Below, in pieces: positions 8,272 to 15,210 of a stretch of DNA of 34,097 nucleotides. A program made the translations under genes and the position numbers. This DNA comes from Christensenellaceae bacterium (GTDB lineage: Bacteria > Bacillota > Clostridia > Christensenellales > Aristaeellaceae), in the NCBI GenBank assembly GCA_012837835.1, contig DUQK01000046.1, positions 1 through 34,097 of the forward strand, given 5' to 3'. The notes beneath the pieces are model-generated. The model saw only the letters and a program-made list of their open reading frames with translations. It made no database searches and was not told where the DNA came from. How positions within the stretch are numbered: the stretch's first letter is position 1; the number at the start of each line of letters is the position of its first letter.

Positions 8272-8655
8272 TTAATTGTTTTTACCGTGGCAGAATTCCT
8301 TTACCTCATCACTGCATGTACCTTTTTTGGGGCATTCTTTCTCTTCGTTAGCAGGGCAGTCATCGCGTTTTTCGGGTTGACAGGCTTCCTGTTCGATAGC
8401 TGCCAGCTCTTTTATCTCTTTAGCCAGTTCGTGCAATACTTCTCTTTTTACAGTATAGTGCATATAATATCCGCGCTTTTCCCCAACAAGCAAACCTGCC
8501 TCACGCAATACCTTTAGATGTTGCGATACAGTTGCCTCGGTTAGTGTGAGTTCATTTGCCAAAGCGCGTACGCAATAGTTGTGCTTTAACAGCAATTTCA
8601 AAATATTCATGCGTGAATCATCTGCAATAGCTTTTAGTACTTTTGTTTTGTCCAT
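8272..8655 (-). CDS. ArsR-family metal-type transcriptional repressor with Cys-rich tail
   Basis: About 127 residues. Residues about 1-85 are a winged helix-turn-helix: DDSRMNILKLLL, then ELTLTEATVSQHLKVLREAGLL, then a wing with GYYMHYTV. The C-terminal 45 residues hold five cysteines, several in CxxxxxC-like spacing, plus a final FCHGK, suggesting metal sensing. An early Cys (NYCVRAL) sits where ArsR/SmtB proteins sometimes bind metal. The ATG at 8655 is chosen over one five codons upstream because GAGGAGGA is spaced correctly from it. Perfect palindromes in its promoter fit autoregulation of the ABC exporter genes that follow. Confidence 0.9.
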   Translation of the reverse strand: MDKTKVLKAIADDSRMNILKLLLKHNYCVRALANELTLTEATVSQHLKVLREAGLLVGEKRGYYMHYTVKREVLHELAKEIKELAAIEQEACQPEKRDDCPANEEKECPKKGTCSDEVKEFCHGKNN

Positions 8656-8675
8656 AATAATCCTCCTCAAGTTTA

Positions 8676-8693
8676 ATTAGCTATCTAGCTAAT
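8676..8693. promoter_or_regulatory. Operator palindrome 1 (ArsR operon)
   Basis: ATTAGCTA-TC-TAGCTAAT is a perfect 8-2-8 inverted repeat just downstream of the -10 box, over the expected transcription start. Shares the AATTAG half-site with operator 2. Confidence 0.7.
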
Positions 8694-8696
8694 CAA

Positions 8697-8725
8697 ATTA
8701 TAGCACAAAGGATTAATTAGGTCAA
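8697..8725 (-). promoter_or_regulatory. sigmaA promoter of the arsR-exporter operon
   Basis: On the minus strand TTGACC (8720-8725) and a perfect TATAAT (8697-8702) are separated by 17 bp. The ArsR start codon is about 42 bases downstream. Confidence 0.8.
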
Positions 8726-8736
8726 CACCTAATTAA
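8713..8736. promoter_or_regulatory. Operator palindrome 2 (ArsR operon)
   Basis: TTAATTAGGT-CAAC-ACCTAATTAA is a perfect 10-4-10 inverted repeat that covers the -35 box. Repressor bound here would block RNA polymerase. Confidence 0.72.
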
Positions 8737-8771
8737 AGGTTAGTTTTAAGTTATAGAACCTTTTAAATAAC

Positions 8772-9752
8772 TTAGATTAAAATTTCGCCTTTTCGTATGC
8801 GTTCACGATAGTTCATCAGGATATTGTCTAACTCTATAATTTTGTTTAAATGCATTTTTTCAGTTTCGCTTGTCTCTATAATTTGACTGATTCCTCCGTT
8901 TTTAATTATAAGTCTTTTATTTCCTGTAAGAGCCAACAAGGGGTCGTGAGTAGCAATCAAAACTATTTTATTTTGATTAATTAACAGTTTTAAAGCTTCT
9001 ACTCTATTTATTCCGGCGTTTTCAATTTCATCAATCAGAACTATGGGGGATGAGCTTAATAGGGCTGTATCGGCAACCATAAGGGCTCTAGCTTGACCTC
9101 CGCTTAAAGCAGTGAGAGGTGTATTAGGCTCAAAAGACTCTCCTGCCAATTCGTTAGCATATTTAATAACTGATTCTGCTTTTTCGGATGCGTTCTCAGA
9201 CATTCGGCTGTATGCATGAAGCCTTACAAAATCTTCTACATTTATATCCATTACAAAATTCATATTTTGGGATAGTTGCGCAACTAAATTATGTTCAATT
9301 GAAAAACGCCAATTTTCCGGAGGAACTGAACCATTTATCAAAATTTGTCTGCCTGTCGGCGTGTCTTTTTGAGCCATCCACTCTATATCAGCTAATAATC
9401 TGCTTTTCCCGGAACCGGTCGGCCCAACTATACAGATTATTTCTCCCTTTTTGATAACTAATTCTGTCTGTTCTCTTTGTCCGGACTTATCAGTTCCTCC
9501 TATAATCGTTAAACTTTGTATTTCTAATTTTGTTTCTTGATTAAGCTTTTGCATGCTTGACATAAAGGCTTTAAAATGTTTGAGCAAACCCTCATAATCC
9601 ATGCCCATATCCTCTAAAAACAAATAAGGAAGATTGTTAATGTAATCAATCACCGTTTGTTCTTTATTTTCAATGGAAAGACCGTTTACATCAAAAAAAT
9701 CATACGCATAGGGATAACTTGAAAGTAGTTCTGCAATAGTTAAATTTTCCAT
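8772..9752 (-). CDS. ABC-type ATPase with extra N-terminal helical domain
   Basis: 326 residues from the ATG at 9752, which suits an AGGGTGA ribosome binding site better than the GTG at 9761. Residues 1-65 (NLTIAELLSSYPYAYDFF start) resemble the small DUF1858/ScdA-N type helical domain but lack its usual cysteines. The ABC core has Walker A GPTGSGKS (110-117), signature LSGGQ (216-220), Walker B IVLIDEIEN and His269 in ATHD. Instead of the usual DEPT it has DEIEN. It is the last gene of the seven-gene operon and starts 13 bases after the GTPase gene ends. With another ATPase at the operon's head, it may not power the permease; an energising role in intracellular metal delivery is inferred. 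Confidence 0.75.
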   Translation of the reverse strand: MENLTIAELLSSYPYAYDFFDVNGLSIENKEQTVIDYINNLPYLFLEDMGMDYEGLLKHFKAFMSSMQKLNQETKLEIQSLTIIGGTDKSGQREQTELVIKKGEIICIVGPTGSGKSRLLADIEWMAQKDTPTGRQILINGSVPPENWRFSIEHNLVAQLSQNMNFVMDINVEDFVRLHAYSRMSENASEKAESVIKYANELAGESFEPNTPLTALSGGQARALMVADTALLSSSPIVLIDEIENAGINRVEALKLLINQNKIVLIATHDPLLALTGNKRLIIKNGGISQIIETSETEKMHLNKIIELDNILMNYRERIRKGEILI

Positions 9753-9765
9753 GTACTTCACCCTG

Positions 9766-10452
9766 TTAATCCAATACCATTCTTCTTACATTTCCTTTTT
9801 GTTTCTCTTTACCTAATTGAGTTTCCCCCAGACAATATGAGCATAAAGCTGCGGGCATACTCATTCTGATTCTCTCACCTTTTAAACTTTCAACTGGTGT
9901 TGCGTTTTCTATAACGGCAGCCAATTGACCTGCTCCTTGACCGTTAATGCCGTTGACATTAAGAATTATCGCATTCGGGTTAGCCTGCCTGACTTTTAAG
10001 GCGAAAATTTCCCTTTCAGCTTGAGAAACAATATCTCCCTTTGTGATAACAACGACATCTGCCATTTTAAGCATAGGACCGATTTTTTTCGGAGTATTAA
10101 TCCCCATCAAATTATCAATAACACATATCGCTGTGTAATTTTTTATATGAGGAGAACATCTGTTGCACAAACCCGCACTTTCGCTGATAAGGATATCGTA
10201 CTTATGTTTAATGCCCCAATCTACGCAGTCATCTATATTACTTATAAAAAAATGATCAGGGCATAAATTGCCGGACAGACCGATTTTAGACTCTATATCA
10301 TAAGCGGCATATAATTTATCATCATCCGTAGTTAAACAATCAAACTTTAAAACAGCTACCTTCAGCGATTTCGGTTTTAAAACTTCCATAGCTCTTAAGA
10401 TTACTGAGGTTTTTCCTGAAGAAGGCGGACCAGAAACAGTAAGAAAATTCAT
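9766..10452 (-). CDS. G3E/UreG-HypB-like GTPase with CxxC pairs
   Basis: 228 residues. The P-loop is GPPSSGKTS (8-16), ESAG follows at 91-94, and TKGD at 137-140 stands for the guanine-specificity NKxD motif. These match SIMIBI-class GTPases such as UreG, HypB and CobW, which load metals into enzymes. Two CxxC pairs (Cys96/Cys99 just after ESAG, Cys204/Cys207 near the C-terminus) and Cys64 are candidate metal ligands. The C-terminal stretch LGKEKQKGNVRRMVLD is polar and basic. The ATG at 10452 has a GGGGG-type ribosome binding site. It sits between the permease and the second ATPase of the operon, which suggests handling of an imported metal or metal chelate. Confidence 0.75.
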   Translation of the reverse strand: MNFLTVSGPPSSGKTSVILRAMEVLKPKSLKVAVLKFDCLTTDDDKLYAAYDIESKIGLSGNLCPDHFFISNIDDCVDWGIKHKYDILISESAGLCNRCSPHIKNYTAICVIDNLMGINTPKKIGPMLKMADVVVITKGDIVSQAEREIFALKVRQANPNAIILNVNGINGQGAGQLAAVIENATPVESLKGERIRMSMPAALCSYCLGETQLGKEKQKGNVRRMVLD

Positions 10453-10479
10453 AATTACCCCCTTTGTAAAGATTATTCT

Positions 10480-11505
10480 TTATAGAGCTCTCTCTTTACC
10501 TTTTTTAAACAGCAGAAATAAAAAAAAGGGAGCTCCTAGGACGGATGTTATTATACCGACTGACAATTCCACAGGTTGAAATATAGTTCTCGCCATTGTA
10601 TCCGATAACGTTAGTAAGATTCCCCCGAATATTGCAGATAAGGGAAGCAGATATCTATGGTCACTACCGACAAAAAGCCTAGCGGTATTTGGAGCAATAA
10701 GACCTACAAATCCTATAGTGCCTGTCACACTAACCGCACTGCCTGCTAATATTGCGGCCGTAATTATAATCAACAAACGATAAAAACGAACAGGCAAACC
10801 TACACTTACAGCCATATCATCCCCCAAGCTCAATAAATTCATCTTCGGGCTTATAATTATACTTACCGAAAGAGCAACAATACTATACGGTAAAATAGTA
10901 TTAAAAGCTGCCCAACTTCTACCTGAAAGGCTACCCATAAGCCATGAATATGTTATATCCAATACATCGCTGTTTATCATCATAAGTCCGGATGTGACGG
11001 CTCTGAGGAGATTTGATACGGCTATCCCAGCCAAAGCTATATAAACTATTCTATCTCTACTTGAAGCGCTTGTAATCAGGTAGACGATAGAAGCTGCCGA
11101 CAGGGCGCCGATAAAAGCAGCAAGAGGTATTGCTTCAACTAATTCCGGCTTAAGGGTCATTATAACGACCGCCGCCAAACCTGCTCCTGCGTTTACCCCT
11201 ATAATATTGGGAGAAGCCATGGGATTACGTATGAGCCCTTGCAGTAGCACGCCTGCTACTGCAAGATTCATACCTACAAGGACTCCCGTTAAAATTCTGG
11301 GCAATCTGACATTTAGAATTATTTGACTTATCAGCTCTTCTTTCATATTCCCTTTTATTAAAGCTATAAATTCTTCTAAAGAGAATTCTATTGTACCTAA
11401 AACAGTACTAAAGCCCGTAATCAATATTAATAGAATAGCTGATATCAAAATAAACGCCGATCGAAAAGCTTTTATATATTTAAGCGTTTCTTTAGGGCTT
11501 TTCAA
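10480..11505 (-). CDS. FecCD-family (iron-chelate/corrinoid) ABC transporter permease
   Basis: 341 residues with about nine or ten membrane spans. The family signatures are visible: LRLPRILTGVLVG-like NVRLPRILTGVLVGMNLAVAG, GVLLQGLIRNPMASPNIIGVNAGAG, and GTIGFVGLIAPNTARLFVGSDHR with the cytoplasmic EAA-like loop. BtuC/FecCD permeases import ferric siderophores, heme or cobamides. The start is a TTG at 11505 with AGGAG about 11 bases upstream. It follows the substrate-binding protein gene by 18 bases and precedes the GTPase gene by 27. Confidence 0.92.
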   Translation of the reverse strand: MKSPKETLKYIKAFRSAFILISAILLILITGFSTVLGTIEFSLEEFIALIKGNMKEELISQIILNVRLPRILTGVLVGMNLAVAGVLLQGLIRNPMASPNIIGVNAGAGLAAVVIMTLKPELVEAIPLAAFIGALSAASIVYLITSASSRDRIVYIALAGIAVSNLLRAVTSGLMMINSDVLDITYSWLMGSLSGRSWAAFNTILPYSIVALSVSIIISPKMNLLSLGDDMAVSVGLPVRFYRLLIIITAAILAGSAVSVTGTIGFVGLIAPNTARLFVGSDHRYLLPLSAIFGGILLTLSDTMARTIFQPVELSVGIITSVLGAPFFLFLLFKKGKERAL

Positions 11506-11523
11506 TAGTAACAGCTCTCCTAA

Positions 11524-12501
11524 CTATTTTTTTAGAGTTGATAAAATTTTCTCCGCCGTAATGCGTATCATATCTTGTCTTGACGAACGATTCGGATTTA
11601 CTTTGAAAGGTAAAATCATAACCCTCTTGTTTTTTACAGCATCCAAACTTGCCCATTTAGGGTCATTTATGTATTTTTGTAACAATTCTTTATTTTGAGC
11701 TGTATAATTACTGCTTGCCATAATTAGCACAATATCAGGGTTTTTTTCTAAAATAGTTTCTATGTCGAAATTTACAAAAGAAGAACTTGCAGCTCCGGGT
11801 AAATCGTCCGGCACTATATTTTCTATTCCTAAAGCTGTTAAAACTGCACCGAAGCCTGATGCCGTTTGCGCCGCTTGTATAGTGTCTCCGTCCTTAATGA
11901 TAACCCCTGTTTTAATATCTGTTTCTTCAGATATTCTCTTTTTATATCCTTCAGAAAAAGCCTTCAATTCTTCTATATATTTTTGAGCCTCATCTTCTTT
12001 TCCGATAAGTTCAGCCAAAAACATCAATACATCATTATCAGAAAGTTTCTGATTTAAACTCGGATCGAAATAATATACGGGGAAACCCGTTTCTTCCAGT
12101 GCTTTTACAATATTTCCGTGATTTCTGGTATGTGCAATGATTAGATCCGGTTTAACATAATAAATAGCTTCTATATTTATATTTTTGGATTGTCCAACGC
12201 TGGGTAAATCTATACCTTCTTGTCTGATTTTATACTCATCAACCTTGCCTACGGGGGTTACACCCAAACTGAATAATTCTTCTATTCTTGCAGAGTTTAA
12301 AGCTAAAATTCTTTCCGGCTTTACAGGTATTGTTACTTCACGACCCAAGTCATCAACTACAACCTTGGTTGCAGATTCCGCTTCTACCGGAGCTGTCTTT
12401 TGAGCAATCGAAGCATCCTCTTGTTTTTCAGCATATCCGCTTAAAATGCTGATGCACAACAATGCGCTTACTACTAAAGCTACAGTTTTTTTAATGGTCA
12501 T
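11524..12501 (-). CDS. Iron-chelate/corrinoid ABC transporter substrate-binding protein
   Basis: 325 residues. A Sec-type N-terminus (KKTVALVVSALLCISILSGYAEK) leads to a Peripla_BP_2 fold: VDDLGREVTIPVKPERILAL near residues 48-68, LGVTPVG, and KPDLIIAHT. The spacing to the C-terminal lobe (NFDIETILEKNPDIVLIMA) is normal. At the place of the lipobox Cys the sequence reads LSGYAEK, Tyr (TAT) where Cys (TGT) would complete LSGC; anchoring may be lost, or the protein may be cleaved as a soluble periplasmic form. Partners are the FecCD permease and the ATPase at 14113. Substrate unknown. Confidence 0.9.
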   Translation of the reverse strand: MTIKKTVALVVSALLCISILSGYAEKQEDASIAQKTAPVEAESATKVVVDDLGREVTIPVKPERILALNSARIEELFSLGVTPVGKVDEYKIRQEGIDLPSVGQSKNINIEAIYYVKPDLIIAHTRNHGNIVKALEETGFPVYYFDPSLNQKLSDNDVLMFLAELIGKEDEAQKYIEELKAFSEGYKKRISEETDIKTGVIIKDGDTIQAAQTASGFGAVLTALGIENIVPDDLPGAASSSFVNFDIETILEKNPDIVLIMASSNYTAQNKELLQKYINDPKWASLDAVKNKRVMILPFKVNPNRSSRQDMIRITAEKILSTLKK

Positions 12502-12543
12502 TTTTATTATTCCTTTCTTTGTTCACTGATAAAATTTTTGTGT

Positions 12544-13140
12544 TTATTTTCTAATTTCAACCCAGCGTCCGCCGCCTTCATCTTCAGACAAGACTTTATA
12601 ATTGATTAAGCCCGCTTTTTCAACAATTTTCTTAAATTCTTCGATATTAGGTCTAGTTTCCATGCGCTCTTTCAAGCCTTTGCGGATACGGTTTTGCAAT
12701 CTTGCTCTCATACTTGGCGGAAGGTATCTGCCCAAACCGCCGCCTACAATAGCAACGCCTCCCGGTTTTAATATTCTTTCTATTTCCTTTAAAGCTTTCT
12801 CAGGTTGTTTCCAAAACCAAATAGAACCTCGGCTCATAATAAAATCGAAACGGTCATCTTCCATTGGCAATTCATGAACATCCGCTTGTATATAATCGAC
12901 TTCATTATCAACATCCAATTTTTCAAAGTTTTCCTTAGCCATATCTAAAGCACCTTGACTAATGTCCAAAAAAACAATTTTCATATTTGTAATTTTTGCT
13001 AGTTCCATGCCGAGCCAACCGGGACCTGCGCCGATATCCAAGGCGATACCGTGCATCAAATCATAGTCATCCACAAATTGTTGAATTAAAAGCGGATACA
13101 TGGGCTTTAATTCAGCATAATTCTCATTACTTCTAAGCAT
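12544..13140 (-). CDS. Class I SAM-dependent methyltransferase
   Basis: 198 residues. Motif I is LDIGAGPGWLG (about 33-43), the acidic end of strand beta-2 is VFLDIS, the post-motif is QADVHELPMEDDRFDFIMSRGS, and LKPGGVAIVGGG is the typical later block. No C-terminal specificity domain is visible. The ATG at 13140 follows AAGGAG. It lies between the signal-less solute-binding-like gene and the substrate-binding protein gene of a metal-chelate transporter operon. It might modify the imported chelate or make a chelator; this is inference only. Confidence 0.85.
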   Translation of the reverse strand: MLRSNENYAELKPMYPLLIQQFVDDYDLMHGIALDIGAGPGWLGMELAKITNMKIVFLDISQGALDMAKENFEKLDVDNEVDYIQADVHELPMEDDRFDFIMSRGSIWFWKQPEKALKEIERILKPGGVAIVGGGLGRYLPPSMRARLQNRIRKGLKERMETRPNIEEFKKIVEKAGLINYKVLSEDEGGGRWVEIRK

Positions 13141-13158
13141 TTGTTTCTCCTTCCCGCT

Positions 13159-14073
13159 TTATACGGTATATTTATCAAAATCTGCCACGGCATCCAAATA
13201 AAAATCCCAGCCTTGCCAATCTGTGAGTTGCTTCATATCTTGAGTTGTTCCGTGCAACGGAACATCCTCTTTTACAACCCATGAATCTTGATTTGAAAGA
13301 TAAGTCTGCATTTGCATATCTGTAAGTATATCGGCAAAAGACATCAGGCTCTTATTTGTTCCCTGCTTCCATACAATTACTTGAGGTAGCGGAATGTAGC
13401 CTTCTTTCGGTTTATTGATTTTTACTCTGCCTTGTTGCTCTACACCGGCAAAAGATAATAAAGTCATAGCCATATCATATTCGCTGGAAGCTACAGCTTT
13501 AAGCATATTTGGAGGTTTACCGCTATAAGTAACTCTTTTTTCAAAGTTTGCAAACTGCTCAGGGAAATTTACCTTTAGATAAGCTCCTACAGCTCTGGAT
13601 AACGGCTTGTCCCTATCGGGGAAAATCACTTTATATTTATCATTAAGTAAATCCTCCCATGAATGCTTTAATTCATCTTCTTTCACATTTTCGGCATTGT
13701 AAATCATCGTCAACGGCGTTACTGAAATCGGATAGAAAATTCCAAGAGGGTCTGTTAATTTATTCAATTCTTTTCTTAAAGGATTGATATCAGCATATTC
13801 GCCTGCTAACTTTGATAGAATACGAATCCTTTCCTCTTTTTCCAAAGATGCAAATTCTGTTGCATGAGTTACAATGACATCCGGCATAATTCCCTTCTCA
13901 ATTGAAGGCGCCAACCATTCCTCAGTGCAATCCGAATCATATTCCGGATCATGCGGAGTAAACAGTTGGATTTTTTCTCCAGTTTCTTCTTCAAGTTTTC
14001 TTAGACTTGCCTTTATATAATCTGACATCCACCCACGAACATTAACCGGCGTATGCAACATAAAACGAATCAA
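13159..14073 (-). CDS. Solute-binding-protein-like protein without signal peptide
   Basis: About 304 residues. The layout (FTPHDPEYDSD start, MPDVIVTHATEFASL, LGIFYPISVTPLTMIYNAENV, VIFPDRDKPLSRAVGAYLKVN) resembles type-2 periplasmic binding proteins of ABC transporters for iron or sulfate. There is no hydrophobic signal segment, so it is predicted to be cytosolic. A GTG at 14082 overlaps the AGGAGG site; the TTG at 14073 is spaced eight bases from it and matches the TTG start of the next gene upstream, so it is preferred. It could be a cytosolic ligand or metal sensor or carrier. Identity below the fold level is uncertain. Confidence 0.65.
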   Translation of the reverse strand: MIRFMLHTPVNVRGWMSDYIKASLRKLEEETGEKIQLFTPHDPEYDSDCTEEWLAPSIEKGIMPDVIVTHATEFASLEKEERIRILSKLAGEYADINPLRKELNKLTDPLGIFYPISVTPLTMIYNAENVKEDELKHSWEDLLNDKYKVIFPDRDKPLSRAVGAYLKVNFPEQFANFEKRVTYSGKPPNMLKAVASSEYDMAMTLLSFAGVEQQGRVKINKPKEGYIPLPQVIVWKQGTNKSLMSFADILTDMQMQTYLSNQDSWVVKEDVPLHGTTQDMKQLTDWQGWDFYLDAVADFDKYTV

Positions 14074-14112
14074 GCAAGCCACCTCCTTTTCACTAATTTT
14101 TTAAAATTAAAA

Positions 14113-14886
14113 CTAAATTTCTCCGGGTACTACGACTTTATGGCAGCATTTTCTAAAATTACAAACATGCACATATATATCGTAGACTTTTTTTACAGTT
14201 TCCTCAGTTATCACCTCATCACTTGTGCCTGAAAGGTAAATCCTTCCCTCATTCAATAAAAAGACATAATCTGAAACCTTGATAGCATGATTGATGTCAT
14301 GAAAAACTGCTATTATAGTTTTGTTAAAAGATATTTTTATATCTTTTAAGGTTTTTAAAAGCTCATATTGATATTTCAAGTCCATGTAAGTTGTAGGCTC
14401 ATCTAAAAGAATAATCGGTGTATCTTGTGCAAGAATCATAGCAATCCATACCCTCTGCTTTTCACCTCCGGAAAGCTTTTCTACCGGTCTATGAACCATA
14501 GAGTTAAGGTTCATGTATTCAATAGCCCAATCGATTTTTTCCAAGTCTTCCTCGGAACTAATCCAACCCGAACTATGATAAGGCGCTCTTCCCATAGATA
14601 TAAGTTCATATACATTGACACCATGCAATTTTCCTAAATTTTGTGGGAGATAAGATATCAGTTTGGCTCTCTCTTTGATTTCCAAATTTTCAATAGGCTT
14701 ACCAAATAGATAGACCGTATTATCTCTTACAGGTAATAATCCGCTTATGCATTTTAAAAGAGTTGATTTGCCTGAGCCGTTAGGACCTATTAGAGATATA
14801 ACACTTGCTTCATCAATCGAAAAATTGATTCCTTTTAAAATTTGATGTTTCCCGTAAGCAAAATCAAGATCTTTTACCCTTATCAA
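14113..14886 (-). CDS. FepC/BtuD-type ABC transporter ATPase
   Basis: 257 residues. Walker A is GPNGSGKST, the signature LSGGEKQRVWIA, Walker B IILLDEPTTYMDL and the H-loop AVFHDINHA, all normal for iron-chelate/B12 importer ATPases. The C-terminus is unusual: CNFRKCCHKVV carries three Cys and one His, a possible metal-sensing or thiol tail. The start is a TTG at 14886 with an AGGAGGTGA ribosome binding site, and no in-frame ATG is nearby. It is the first gene of the seven-gene operon and should power the FecCD permease. Confidence 0.9.
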   Translation of the reverse strand: MIRVKDLDFAYGKHQILKGINFSIDEASVISLIGPNGSGKSTLLKCISGLLPVRDNTVYLFGKPIENLEIKERAKLISYLPQNLGKLHGVNVYELISMGRAPYHSSGWISSEEDLEKIDWAIEYMNLNSMVHRPVEKLSGGEKQRVWIAMILAQDTPIILLDEPTTYMDLKYQYELLKTLKDIKISFNKTIIAVFHDINHAIKVSDYVFLLNEGRIYLSGTSDEVITEETVKKVYDIYVHVCNFRKCCHKVVVPGEI

Positions 14887-14975
14887 CTACTCACCTCCTA
14901 GTATAATCAAGAGTTTTTTGAGCTTTATTTCACCACCATTATTCCTTTTGGTCACCACTCGTTTATCTGTTATTT

Positions 14976-15017
14976 GGTTAGTGATACCTAACCCATTACA
15001 GGTTAGCAACATCTAAC
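14976..15017. promoter_or_regulatory. Tandem operators GGTTAG-N6-CTAACC
   Basis: A perfect inverted repeat GGTTAGTGATACCTAACC at 14976-14993 is followed 25 bp on (centre to centre) by GTTAG-CAACAT-CTAAC at 15002-15017. The minus-strand TTGACA lies at 15023-15028 and the predicted -10 would fall inside the second site. The half-site resembles DtxR/IdeR-type boxes (GGTTAG...CTAACC), which fits metal control of the operon, though the N6 spacer differs from the classical box. Confidence 0.65.
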
Positions 15018-15022
15018 TCGTT

Positions 15023-15028
15023 TGTCAA
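15023..15028 (-). promoter_or_regulatory. -35 box of the metal-type operon
   Basis: Perfect TTGACA on the minus strand. The hexamer 17 bp downstream is TAACCT (15000-15005), a weak -10 inside an operator. It implies a leader of about 110 bases. Confidence 0.4.
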
Positions 15029-15210
15029 GAATAATTATGGATGAGGTTTAGATAGATATTAAATCTTTAAATTGGCTATTCCGGTATAATCAAAAATTAT
15101 TTAAGTTCTTTATGTGCAAAAAGCAAAACGCGTGGTAATATTTTTTTGTGAGCAAGTAATTGCTTGTTTAATGCGTTATATCTATATAAGAAATTATTTG
15201 GGAGGCAATT

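Larger units (their letters stand above)
14887..15210. other. Gene-free divergent control region
   Basis: 324 bases between the metal-type operon (minus) and the SH3-domain gene (plus). Contains the tandem operators at 14976-15017, a TTGACA at 15023-15028 on the minus strand, and a TATAAT at 15085-15090 on the plus strand that could serve the SH3 gene. No convincing open frame. Confidence 0.55.

Noticed and set aside
8733-8766. Terminator between the ArsR promoter and the seven-gene operon
   Set aside because: A TTAAAGGTT/AACCTTTTAA stem can be drawn, but it is bulged, has a long loop and lacks a T-run.
14887-15022. Possible cobalamin or other riboswitch in the leader of the metal-type operon
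   Set aside because: No conserved riboswitch core (such as a B12 box) is visible; the palindromes are better explained as protein operators.
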